Shown piece by piece: positions 1 through 13,290 of a stretch of DNA of 64,000 nucleotides. Both the position numbers and the translations under genes were made by a program. The notes beneath the pieces are model-generated. The model ran no database searches. It had not been told where the DNA came from and saw only the letters and a program-made list of their open reading frames with translations. Source of the DNA: Neelides folsomi (lineage: Eukaryota; Arthropoda; Collembola; Neelipleona; Neelidae); the NCBI GenBank assembly GCA_034687125.1, contig JAQGBZ010000152.1, positions 1 through 64,000 of the forward strand, written 5' to 3'. The first letter of the stretch is position 1, and each line of letters opens with the position of its first letter.

Positions 1-425
1 TTTAGTAGGTTTAAGACTAACAATATCAATTCGCACATACATATTCCAAAAAATATTAGAACTTTCCGAGCAACCTGAAAGTTATATCCATAAGTTTCAT
101 CTTCTGTCCAAATCCTATTATGAGTAATAGCCCCTTCATTCTCCCCAATATTTTCTCTCATATTTTAAAGGACTTTTGGTTCTCCATAAATTACTTTTTC
201 TTCCTTGTCCCCATTGTATTTACATGTGACAGTGGTTGTTCCTCTTCCTAATTAATTAGAAGGAGAATTAATCAACATTTTCCTCACGCTAATTAATAGT
301 ACATAAAAGGTGGAAATGAAATATGAGACAGTTTCTACATTTGAAGAAATTAAATAATAAATACTTATATTAACATACCCAAATTAATATTATGTTTTCC
401 ACTATGTAACATAATATTTAATATA

Positions 426-510
426 CAGGGTGAGTCATAAGTTACTTTCTTTTTTAAATAAACAATCGTATAAAAAAGAAATTATCTTCATGGTCTAAGA
501 TCACGTATTT
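426..510 (+). mobile_element. Degraded mariner-like MITE, copy 1
   Basis: A TA at 424-425 is followed by CAGGGTGAGTCATAAGT, then ACTTTCTTTTTTAAATAA and CAATCGTATAAAAAAGAAA. This matches the better copy at 17448-17523 almost base for base through the left arm and the loop. The right arm beyond about position 480 has decayed, so the right end is approximate. The CAGG...CATAAGT terminus resembles Tc1/mariner inverted repeats. The element is non-coding. Confidence 0.65.
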
Positions 511-3500
511 TTAATCTTTCTTATTATTATCGAATTAGAGTACATACCAATACAAAGATTTTATATTTGACTAGCTAATACAATTGCATAAAAAATGAAT
601 TTACGGATTACTTAGGTTTGGGCTTGGGTTTGGGTATATGATGTATGGAGAATGTGCTAAATTAAAAGTAACGTTTCCCCCTTGGGATGAAAGCGAAGGT
701 TCGAGTGAAAGTGTGGTGAGGTTGAAAAAGGCCAAGGGCGAATTAACAAAAGGCCCCTTATTGGCCGTGAAAGGTGAACTGATAGGATTCCTGGTGGAGG
801 TGCGGGAGTTCATCTTTGTAAGGGAGGAGCAGGAGGAGCCTGAAGGAATTCGGGACACAAAGTTGCAGACATCCGGGCTCAAGAGTTGGATGGGTCCTTG
901 TTTGAGGGAATAATACTTTCCCTATACCGCCGGGCTACTATAGAGAGGTTACTTTCTTTCGTCAAGTTTTCCCGTGGGAAAATGCAACGGTGGAAGGTGA
1001 AAAGGCATATATGGATCCTTATAAAGGCCCCAGAAAACACCCGAGTTATACAAGTCCTGAAATTCGGGTGGGCCCATGCCCCATACGCTTCCCCATTTCA
1101 TCTCCACCTCAGCCGGGGAGGAGAAGCGGACGAGTTTCACCCAACGACCAGACGAAGGAGGAATGAACGGAGAAAGTCCTCCTTTTCATTTAAATTCTCC
1201 CGATCCATCAAATTCAGACCTTTCCGATTCTTCATTTGGCTAATTATCCTTTTCCCCCAAATTGGCTGATTTCGCCAAGTGTCTTTTCCATGAGCTAAGA
1301 ATTGTGCGTAAGTGAGAGCTATAACTTCTTACATAGCATACATAAATACCATATATCGTGTTTCTTGATATAAATGAGCCACCTGGCTCCACGACCTACA
1401 GAGCCACTTTGCTATTAAACCCTCCACGTTCCCCCAACGACTTACGAGAAAGAAACGTGTGAGAGTTTCGGATTACCACCATGAGGAATCCTCTTGGCAT
1501 TTCCCTCTTGGTGTCTTTTCCGCCCTCGACTTTCTCTATTCTTTTCTATAGCCATTCATATGAGCTATATGACATTCCTCGTGTATCAGACTCTGTATAA
1601 ACAGTGTGCCCTTTCCCAGCGGACTCTGTGGTGAGGGCCATTATACCTTAAATGAAGATGGTGAAGGTTATTGGAGTTTTTCCTGACTTTGGATCTTTCG
1701 CCCGAACCTCTCGATCACGAACGGACTGAGACTCGTGGTCGGGGGCGATGTGGGGAGATCAATAATTCTAGGTTTCATTTCATACCAAGGTGTGTACAGT
1801 GGCTTATACCCCGACGTATATTTCTATTGAGTTGGAGAGATATAGACTTCTTCTCACGAGATCCAACCCGCCACTTTGCCCCACAAACCTCTCCGAATCA
1901 CTTTATCTAAAGGAATTTGAAGCCACTCGACGTTTCCCTCCACGTTCACCCCCAACACCTTTAATGCCGATATCTCGTACGTTCAGGTGAAAGAGTCGGA
2001 GATCTGGACATAGCCGAAAGTCTTCCAATTCGATCATCATGAAGTTGAGAAAGAAATCGTGAAGGAGATGAAGAGTTCCAAAGGGCTCTGGATGTTCGAG
2101 GACGAGAGGTGAAGCTTTGGAGGGAAAGTTCAAATATGGGGTTCAATGACGGGGGAGACGGAAGACCCAACAACCCCTCGATCCAACCCAACTTCAAATG
2201 AGCGAAAGGAGGAAAAGCTTGCAGCGATGGGCGTCAGCGTAAGTCAATTTTTTCAATTTTGCACAAGAAACACTTTCCCTACTTGTTATTCTGCCCAAAC
2301 ACGAGTGTCATTATTGAATCACTTTGAGAAAACATTGGGATTTGAAAATGTGAGGAGAACATGAGGTTGGGAGGAAGCGGCGTCCTTTGCCTCCTCCGCC
2401 GTGTCATTCCAAGGATTTCACAAAGAAGGATTTTAAAATTCAATGAGATCATCCCAACGGTGGATTTTTGGGATCATGATCCATCTTTTATATTCAATTC
2501 AATTCAAATCCAATTCCTTTCATCGGCTCACTTCCGACCAGTAATTCAATACGAAGCCTTTCAAATGCGCCATGGACTGAAACAACATTTTCCATCTTTT
2601 ATTCAAATTCATAAATATTTCCCTCTTTTTTCTGTTTACATAAAAATATCTCCAGTCCTTTTGAATCAATGTTTGGGAATATGCTTATTTTAATATTAAT
2701 TTATTTTTAGCAATTGATGCTAAAAGAGTAACTGCAAAATACGATGAATGAATTTTGATTAAAATTATTATTTTGAATATTTTGATGTTCTCAGTCCATA
2801 CTTATTTCCTTTCAAGATTCTTTTTGAAATTGTGGAAATAATCTTCACTGATTTTCTTAATGTCCGGGTTTGGTCTTCACGAAAAGCCCTCATTACGAAG
2901 ATTAGGTTTTATACATGAATATATAATTCTCTTGGATTTGTCGATTTGGAAATCGGTCGTTTTTATATAAAGTCTCCAAAATCCTTCCACGTTTCTCAAG
3001 ACGAAATGTCTAAATGTAAGATATGCTTATTGTCGCAATTGGTTCAATATATAGGAATTGCTCCAACCCCACAAAAAGCCAAATTAGCATTGGAGTTTAT
3101 AGGACCATAGGGAATCAACGTCCGTCCTTCGAGTATTTATAGGGCAAAGGAGAAAAAAGGCTGATTGTGATTGATTATTCAAACGTCAATGAGGAACCGT
3201 CGGATGTGAAAAAGGCTTAAAATATAAATAACATTTTCAATTGAGAATCAACTTCCTCTCTGCTTCATGCAAATAAATACATTTTTTGTATAGGCTCCAT
3301 CATCTGGGCATGCACACGCTCTTTCTCTTTGGGAGTATAGTATTTGGGAAAATGAGAAAATGAAATGAGCGTTCCCCATACATTGTTAGCAATTTACCTC
3401 ACATAGTTAAAAACTATGTTCATAATGTTCATACTTTATAGCTAAATCAATTATTTCTTAAAGCCTTGATGCGAATAATAGCAAATAATTTTTATGTCAT

Positions 3501-6500
3501 TATGGGATATTCTCCTAAGATATTAATAGGATCTAAAATTGGATATAATTGGGATAATTATAGTTTATATTTTGTAAACATTAATATAACATTAAGTGCT
3601 TTTTAAAAAAGGCCTATTATTTATTCTTTAAACCAATAAAGGGGAATTTATAATCCAAGGGCTGTCTGCGTGTAAAAGAAACCAGGCGATATTTGCATTA
3701 ATAAATACTTTAGTCTATCTTCTGTCTATAACCAAATAACCATCCGGACTTTGGAATTGGGGTTTGGCAGAATAAAAAATGGGGACTGAAGTAGTAAAAC
3801 ACATTTTTGAACCTTATCGCTTCATTCTCATCATAATTAAGGACCAAATGACTCTTTGCCATTTCACTCGACTACACGTGGAACGCAATGTACACTCTTG
3901 GGAACGTAAATTGGAAAAATTCTCCTCCGCTCTTACCTTATCAAATAACATACATAAAAGTGAATGAAAAATTCTTTAATTTCAAACTAATCGGATGTTA
4001 GACGATTAGCTAATGGAGTTAATAGGTGTAAAATCATTTGGATTAAATTGCAAAATGGGAAATTCATAAACCATGTGTAAATACTGTATAAATTAAATAA
4101 AATGGATCATGAACACAATTTGTTAATAATAACCGAAATAACAATTTAAACTATTTGATATTGGGAATTAAATCATTCATTATTTTAAAAAATTATTTTA
4201 CAATTTTAACTTTTTAAACAAATTACAGATCCAATTCTGTTTAATGATTAACTTATATACTTCATGTACTATATATTACAAAGTTTTACAATTTCCAGTA
4301 TGTAATATGTCAATTTACCTATATTATTTGTTATTAAATTGTTCAATAAATTTTTTAAGGTGTTATAGTATAGTTAAAAGCGAAATGAAAGGAAAAATTA
4401 AATATTTTTATTCCTTTATGAAAACGTCTTTTAAAGGTTGTAAACTCGATGTCAGCAAAATAAATTCACAATGAAGATTTTAAGGAGACTTCTGTAGTTG
4501 GTTATACGTACCATATTTAACTGTATAACATATTTAAGTAAAATAAAGTTAACAAAATAAAAATCTCAGGATTCGACTTTTTCTCATCCACTCTTAGACT
4601 GGAGGGCCATTGGGCGTTGGACAAATAATAAGAAAGGTCTCTCCGTGCTTCTTCGCTTTCCCTCCCGCACCTCAAGTGCTATAAAACAAGAGTAAATAAA
4701 TTTATTATTCTTTTCATGAACCATTTTCACTCACACTCTTTCAAACGGGTTTCTCTGAGGAAGAAAATGTGTTTCAAAATCTCAAAATCTCCTCTACCTC
4801 TCTTAACGTCTTTTTTATTCCTCTGCCCAAATTTCCGCCTTTTCCGGTTGGAAAGGTCCAAAAAGCGATTTCTCTTTTCGTGTCATATTTATATAAAAAG
4901 GGTCGTTTATCTATAACACCCCTTTTATATGATGTGTACAGGGCCATTTGTAAAAATGACACGAGTCGTGGGTTGGAAGTCCTGTACAGGTCTTATTGAG
5001 AGACCAGGGAGAAACAAACGAGCCGTTTGGTTCCAAAAAAACTCCCGTAAAATCTTATCGAATTCTCCCATTGTTTCCCTTATGACGATGGAGAGATCGT
5101 GATTCATAAAAAGATGATCGAGATACTTCAAATCCCGATTCATTTTCTCTCTCAAAACTTCACCGTTTCTGGTTTAGACAAACTATGTAGACTTTCACTA
5201 GAAGAGAAATAAATAAACCAATTTCCGTTTTATTTTGTTTTCTTGTTGAAAACTTTAAAAAATTCGAAATAAAATTAAAATATTAAAATTCATTAAAATA
5301 ATATATAAGCAAAGACATTAACGCTTAATGTAATTACGTATAAACAGAAAAAATAGATTGGCAATTTATATTTAATTGTAATTTTATATTGATCATTTAA
5401 TTGCTCTTTTGTAATAAGAGTCCAATTCCACTTTTTTTATTTCCTCATTAAGGAACCTTACCTTCCCCAATGAAAACCAAGTTAATGTAATGAACCAGGA
5501 TGGTTGGAATTAAGGAATTTCGGCATTGGGTTTCACAGTTGATGAAGGTCACGAGTGCATTAGCGGATCTCAAGTTAGTGTAAGAAAGTTTGGTGAATTA
5601 GCGAGGGAATCATTTGAAGGTCGCTTGGAACTTCACGCCGACGATCAGGAGTGGAAAATTGAAAGGAAGTATTGTGAAAAGGGTCTTTCTCAAAACCCGG
5701 TGCCATTACCATTACCGGAAACTTAAAAAAGGATTCGAACGACAAATACACCGATGTGGTTTTTTTACAATTTCGAAAATTGATAGGAACCTTTTTCCCA
5801 CACATGAATCAAATGTATAAAATAACCCAATTTTATATCTTTGTAATACAACCCTTCCACAAATGGTATAAAAGGCATGTGATTTCGTATGATTAAAGGA
5901 TAGTAAGTCTCTGATGCTTTAATGATTAAAAAGAACCAAGATTAAAAAGGGCCGAATGCTTTGCCCATTATAATGATATCCATTACAAGGTATTTTGTTG
6001 GTTATTTGAATTGGCCAGAAATGGAGTGGAGAATTTCATCATGACCATTTCAATCAATTCTTTCCATTAGATCTATGAGATATCTTATGATGATGAGTGC
6101 TGTTTAAATGCATGAAGAGGAAAGAGTTGGGTGGATCAAAGGATTGAACAATCTGTGTGAAATTCACCAAATTCCAATCAAATAAAGAAACAATGTTTGA
6201 ACCTTTGAACCAAATGTTCACTTCACATTTTTGATCAACTTAATTAGGGAAAAATAATAAAAAGAAATTAACTAATTAAGCCAATAATACTTATTTTAAA
6301 TAAATCTTTTAAAATGTAGTAATATAATTGATCGAATAGGTTTTTTTGATGGAAATTTCCTTGATTCAAGATATGTAAATAACATCAAATATTGTTATTA
6401 GGTACTTATTAATACAGATTTGATTTTATCTTTCCGGAAAGTTTATGTTGATTTAAATTGGATAATTGTGTGAAGATAATTGGATTTGCTTGATAATTTG

Positions 6501-9500
6501 GAGTGATAATTGGATGAATTAAGATGCAATGAAACAATAATAATAAACTCAGAGAGAAATTACACCAATGGAGCTTCCCTTTATAAATGAAAGAATAAAA
6601 CCGTTATAATGATGAATATTAGCGCTGAATCAAAGGAGTGGTCAATTAACGGGTTAATTAACTCAATTAACAGATTCGGTTTATTTGGATGTGTGTGAAT
6701 TGATATTCAAGAGAGGAGGTTCATTTGAATGTGGTTGGAGGATATTCAGACGTTGTTGGAATATTTGACCCGAAGGTTGGAGAGGAAAATTCCATCAAAT
6801 ATCCAATTTCCCCTTCATTCGTTCCCTGAATTTGAAGAGAATTGATTTGGGAAATTAGGGGCCGTGTGAAGAGGAAATCATAATGAGCTCAACATGATGT
6901 AAATCCCTTCTTACGGAAACTTTAATTAACGGATTTAATTATTCCTTATACAATTACCTCCCTCCCATGTTCATTCCATTAAGTATCACCTTCCTCAGAG
7001 ATTCTACGAACAATCAGGGGAATGGGAAAGTTGGGAATAACACGGAGTTTGATAACTTGCCCAACTTTTAAACTTTTACTCAAACTTTTTTCAGATTACA
7101 CAAATTTTCTCCTCGACATTTCCTCTGTTTGTTTGATTTCTGAAAGTTATAATTTTGATAAAAATTATTTTGCGTACTTTAGAAATCATAATCTTCATGT
7201 TAGATCACCATATTTATTAGCTCACGTTATCTTCATATATCTCTCATCTCAAAATCAAACTACCTACCCAAACAGAATCTGAAAAATCCTTTAAAAATAA
7301 TCTTATTAAAATAATAAGTTCGACATCTCTCTGCCTGCATTCTTTAGGACAATTTTCAATTATTTGTACTTTAATATCTTGGTTAATTATTTTAATTTGA
7401 ACTTTTAATTGGATTTTTGCATTGTGACTGTTGAGACACCTTTTATTTTCATGTTGGACTAAAACGAGCGGCTGGTTTGGCCATTCTGGTGGATATGATT
7501 ATGAATGGCGGAATCGGCGAATCGAGGATTAAAATGAAAATGGCGCGGAATTGGTTGAGAAGGCGCTGAGCTTGGGTTTTGGGTCTCTGAGCCAGTGGAT
7601 TAAATCACTCTCTGTCTCATCTCGAGAGTTGTTGGGAGGGAAATTGGAGTTGGATTCGGAGGAGAGTTCAAGCTCTAATTCCCCCTTTAAACGATGATTC
7701 CCTTTCTGCTTCAACTCTCGAACCCAAAGAGGCTCACCTTCCTAATTCCCTTATGAATAAATTATGAGGCCAAGGTCTCCCCAAAGCCCAATTAACTATA
7801 CAACTCCTTTAGAAATGGAGAGTCTAGGGTCTTGAAAATTTCATTTTAATTCAACGGAACTCCAACAACCTTCGCTTTCCAAATAAATCTATTAAATTGA
7901 GCCAAACCTTCTTCTTCTTATCAATTCAATTTCACTTTCACTTATTGAAAATTTATCCTCACATAAAAAAATATTAATTTTTTTTATTCAAAAAATAAAT
8001 TCTGTCATGAATCAATTCTAACTATCAAACTAATCATAAATATTCAATCAAAAAACTACCATTAATTAAATAGTAGTTATCCTCTAAACTGACACTACAA
8101 AGATTGTGGATTTAAAGAATGATAAGGATAAAATGGAAAAGCCTAAATTGTAATTTCCCGCGTTTCTAGTTGAATATTGAATTTGGCTACTGGCGCGAAT
8201 AAGGGAATTACATAGTCTGGATCTTGACTTTTGGATTGAGGATAAGATTGGGTTAGTTTGGTGAAAAGGGTCGGAAGCGGGAGATTATGAGAGTGACATG
8301 TCTTGTTCTTCACCCCGAATGAAATGATGAATGATTGATGAAGAAGTAGTAGATTTCCCTCTTGGCTTGACCTGTCTCATTTTTCACTCCTTTATTGTAT
8401 CTCTGGCGGAGAGATTCAAATTTGCTCCTCTTCCAGCCCTCCTTATCTCATTCGCATTCTCTCAGAGCGGTTTCCCATTCACGGATGAGAGGAAAATCCG
8501 ATTCATCGATTGATTACATCGATTTCCAGTCAAACTTCAATCCTCAAACAGCCCGCCAAGCAAAAATACCCCTTTCCCCTATTATTCCCACAATCCCAAT
8601 TTTTTCAAATTTACTCATGTTCAATGCTCATCCTCATTGACTAGTTTATAGTCAGCATATCAACTCTTATAGATTTTTTTATCTTCCTCTATCTTTCTTC
8701 CAAATGGAGTGAAATACTCCTTTTTGTACTCTCCTGTTTTCTGTCTCTCTTTTTTAAATTCCCCGCCTTTGATGCATTCCTAATAGAATATTTAGGACAA
8801 GTTGCATGGTATAGTTCCTTGTTTTACAAAAGAACGTTACATGTATTATGGTTTTATAGAAAATGCATTATAGGATTGATGGAAAGGAAGTGAAGATATT
8901 TTCATTCTATCTTTATGTACAACTATTGCACTCATTGTTCAAGGGGAAGAGCGGAGATTCTTTTGAAAGGAAAAAAATAAATTCGGAAGTGAGTCAAAGT
9001 AAAGGATTCCCTTGTTCCGACAAAATAAAATGGGGAAAGAATTGAGAAGTTTTTTTTCTCAATCCAATTCAACGATGGAATTTGATTCAGTCCTTGATCC
9101 AAAATCCTCATTTTCTTTTGGAATCTTATTTACTCTCTTTCTCATTCTCACCTGAGCCTCAGCCATCTCCGCCATTTGGTGTTCTGAAAAGAGGAGGAAA
9201 GTCGTAAGCGGAAAACCTCAAACATTTCCAAACTTTCCAACCCCTCAAAGAGCGCAATTTAAGTAAAAAAGGGGAAAGGAGAAAAATGTGTAAATCTCCG
9301 CCTTTTCCATTCTGCCAAAGAATTCATGAAGATTAGATTTTGATTTGGGCGGAGAAGTGGAAGGAATTCGTGTAGAACGACTGAACGACCCCAAACCCTC
9401 TGAATGAAATTATCTTCCAATTGGGTGACAAAGGACAGCTAGTTAGGCGAATAATGGAAAGGGAGCGGAAAACCTCTCACGGTGACAAACTGAGAGATAC

Positions 9501-12500
9501 AATGATTCTCATTCAAAAAGGATTAGGAAGACAAAGAAGGAAGGTGAAAAGGAAATGAGCCGAATTCGATATACTCTTTATCATCTCTTTAAAACTCAAT
9601 TTACCAAATTTTCAATTCCAATATTTGCTCATTGAATTATTTTACATTCAAACAATTGAAAATCAAACAACTTAAATCCTGACAATTTTCATCCTAACAA
9701 CTTAGGTCAATAAAGTATAAGCGTCTACAAGGAAGTTGTATAATAACAAAATATTCCTGATGTTTAAAACGAATTAAAAGCGTTAATAAATACAACCTTA
9801 TATTGTATAACAAGTCAATATCAGTAATGAAATGGAAATTGGGTTTATAAGCCCATTTTATATAACTATCATCCTGTAAAGTGTATACGGAATATAGGGA
9901 TGTATTTCATGGATATTCATTCCCTTGTAAATTGATCTCAAGAGGTTTTGAAATCAAATTACCCGCCATCCCGAAACTTCATGAATAAAATTTGCACCCG
10001 CATTGATGGCTTCTCAACTTCATCTCTCAACTTCACCCCGAATGGTTCAAGCATATTGGGATGTTCATTAAGTTGAAGAACAATTGGACAACAGACGTGA
10101 AGTTGAGGTACGTGAGAACAAAAGACTTTCTCTCAAAACTTCTCCATCACATTTCCCGCATTTGGCCTTCTGAGGGAAAAGAGTGATGGCAGTAACCAAA
10201 TATTTATTATCTATGACTATAATAAATATACACATGTATGCTGACATGTATAGATGCAGATAAGTACCATATATTGACTCTGTACTTATATTATACAGAT
10301 AGTAGAGGGTTGAGTATATTGTATGTGTGTTCGTGATGATAATCAAAATGATGGAAGATTTGAATTTGAATCAGAAGTTTCAGAATTTGGCAGCTGGCGG
10401 TTTCCAAACACCTCGGATGGGATTGGTCGATCTCTTCGTGTTTCCCACCTTCCTAAGGTGGATGGAAATGAGGCCATTAGGGCAATTCGGCGGTGGGGGA
10501 GGAATTGGCGGTGGAGGAGTGATGGAGAATGAATGGCCTCCATTCCCCCACCACTTTCTTTCCCCATTATCCCAAATGTAAGAGAGGGAGGGAGATTCCG
10601 CTCTCTTCCTCACTTTCTTATCTCTTCCCCACCCGTGGAAGTTCGATGGCTCAATATTGGCAAAACCTCGTGCCTCCATCCTCCACAATTAGATTCTGGT
10701 CGGACCGTATGATTATGAATCCAACATGCTCAAATCCATCTAATGAAAAGACACACGCCATTCCACCAGCAATTCTCTACTTATTTATGGAGGGAAAATC
10801 ACTAAAAATGAACTTTCTTTCATTCTTTCGATTTTCACTTTCTACCCATAAGAACAATATGGAACAATCCAAATTTATCCAAATATACGTATACAATATG
10901 TATGAATATATAGTGTCAGAGTTGTCAGAGTTGAGTATTTCTATTCGTTTTGTTTTCGCATCAATATTTATCATCAGAAAATCATGATTAAATACTATCA
11001 TAAAAATAATAAAGAAAGTATTAGGGTCAATATGATATCAATTTAGATTAGATTTTTCCATTAATTCGTTTGGTTTTATTTATTCGGATATCTCAATTTG
11101 ATTTGTATTATTATTTTATCATATTGAAGAAAAATGTAAAATGGATTATTGGGGAATCGAATAAAAAATACAAAATCGAGTTGAAGTAAAATAACTCTAA
11201 ATTAAACGCGCATGAATTTATGTAATATGCATGTGAAGTAATGAGGATTTTGATGGGCTAATAGATCTGCAAATAGCCGAGGACATGTTAGCTATTTGAA
11301 TAGCTAATAGAACGCAATATATAAAGGATGAAAAGTAAAGGAATGATATACATAGGTTAGATAAATATTAGATAATAAAGAAGATATCCTTCCAATATTT
11401 TCCACTTTATTCTCCTGAAATGATATGGCGGGGTTGATTGTGGGAGACAGTTGGCTGTCCACGCACTGCGGACATTCCCCCACACAACCCTATTTATCAT
11501 TGTCTCATTAGTCCACGAGTCCCTTCACTCCTCTCATAAATCCTCCAGACTTTCCCTTCTTTAATTACATACTTTATCTATGTAACTTCAAGGCCTTGTA
11601 TTGTACGCACGTGTCATCTCCTCCACCACACAATCTGTTCCCTCATAATTTCATTAACTCTTTACAAAAGCACTTTTGATCCATTGGACTTCCATAATAA
11701 GATAATACCAACATATTCTTATATAAAAAACTTTAACTCTGATACCATCACCATACTTTTAAAATAATATTCAAATTTTTAAAATGAAAATTAAATTAAA
11801 ATAAAATTAATGGTGGTTGAATTAAGTGATGGTTGAATTAAATGCTGGTTGAACAATGTTGGATTTCTTGCACTGGAAATAATAAAGTTATTGTAACACT
11901 GTCTGATTTGAAAGAGGATGGAGAAATGTTGAGTGAATAGTTTAAAAGGTCTAATCGTGTTTACCCAGGTTGAATGTATGTTGAAAAGGATGTTTTATAA
12001 AAATGAGAATTCCTCAGCCCCTTTTAGGGGAGCATTGAGGGAAGAAAGAAAGTCTCTCTTTTCTCCTTTATGAACATCTTCACTTTGGGCGAATGAAGAA
12101 ACGGGGGAGAATGGGAGGTTTAGGAGCTTTGACGACTCTCAAGAACTCATCGCTATCTTCCACCATTCTTCTCAACCAAAGTTGAGTGAACATATTATGC
12201 AAAACTTGACTCTCCACTCAAACCTCTTTCCACTACATCCCATTTAGACCATATCTGTATGGATATAGTCTTCGACAAAGCCCCTTTATGAAAGTCCTTT
12301 ATAAACCACCGGTCCTTTGAAGGGGAAAAAGTGAAAGGGGCCTTAATGCCTTCCCTAATCGAATATGAGATGTAGGCTCATAATGCATACTTGGAGATAC
12401 ATTAGGAAATCGCGGATACAAAAAACATGGGCCAAATTACGCATTTTAAACCATGTAAATTTCTTAGAACCTGCTCCAAATCCTCTATACAATTCTCGGG

Positions 12501-13083
12501 AACCCTTTCCCGAATTCTTCAAAATTCATCACCAACCCCATTTTTTTAAATTATGAACGTCCAATTTCCCAGAAATTCAACATTTTGAATATTCTCCTAA
12601 TGTAACTCATTCCATTTGTTTTTTGATAAATTTCCAATAAGTATTCCAGACATCATGCCAATGGGCGAGGATAGGGAATTAAAGAAAAAAGTATTAAAAC
12701 CAATATTAACCCGTTCGCGAGCATTAAACCAACAAGGATTTTTGTTTAAGATGATCTTCTTCTGGAGGGGGAAAAGAGGTGTGTATTTAAGGGGGACTCA
12801 CAGTGAGTTTTATTTAGTAATTTATGAGAGGTTGGCAGGGCGGGCCTGCCTTGAACTGCGTAAATCTCCTCGGGATTTTCAATTACGACCCAATGCAGAA
12901 ATAATAAACAGGAGGATTTCCTCCGACTGAGGTGGCGGAGAGAAAATACTCTCAATTGGCAACATGGGTTATTGGAAATTTGGTAGAGAGGAGGCAGGGC
13001 ATTCCTGGCCTACTACTCCCTATCCCATTCTCCTCATTCTCCGATATACCTCCGCGAGTCTCTCGGGGCTCCCGGCGTCGTAA

Positions 13084-13290
13084 GAAGGTGGAGGTGGGGA
13101 ACGGCGGCTCCTCACGTACGGAGATCCGCCGGAGAGAGCAGGGCCAGTCTTGGGAGACATTCCACGATCCTCTTCAGTCAACTCCGACCCTTCGGTGAGG
13201 AACGTCGGGCCCGCGCCTTTCTCCCCAACCCCCAAACTTTCAGCTCCAGTGTCCAGACTCAAAAGTTCCTCAGAACCATCCAAAGTCTTG
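13084..13290 (+). other. Candidate upstream exon (possibly 5' Ih), unresolved
   Basis: This GC-rich island sits in AT-rich surroundings. On the plus strand it is open from just after a stop at 13081-13083 to 13290. It encodes a Ser/Pro-rich, low-complexity peptide and ends at a strong donor (TTG|GTGAGT at 13290/13291). It lies 3.3 kb upstream of the first clear Ih exon, and Ih N-termini are poorly conserved, so it could be an upstream coding or 5'UTR exon. In the open frame the donor is phase 0, whereas the acceptor at 16581 needs phase 2, so a direct join does not work. The minus strand is open too (13020-13283), so even the strand is uncertain. Confidence 0.3.

Noticed and set aside
601-913. 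Overlapping open frames on both strands in a GC-rich patch (91 codons plus, 93 minus)
   Set aside because: Neither translation resembles a known domain, no splice partners are evident, and mutual openness is expected in a locally GC-rich patch.
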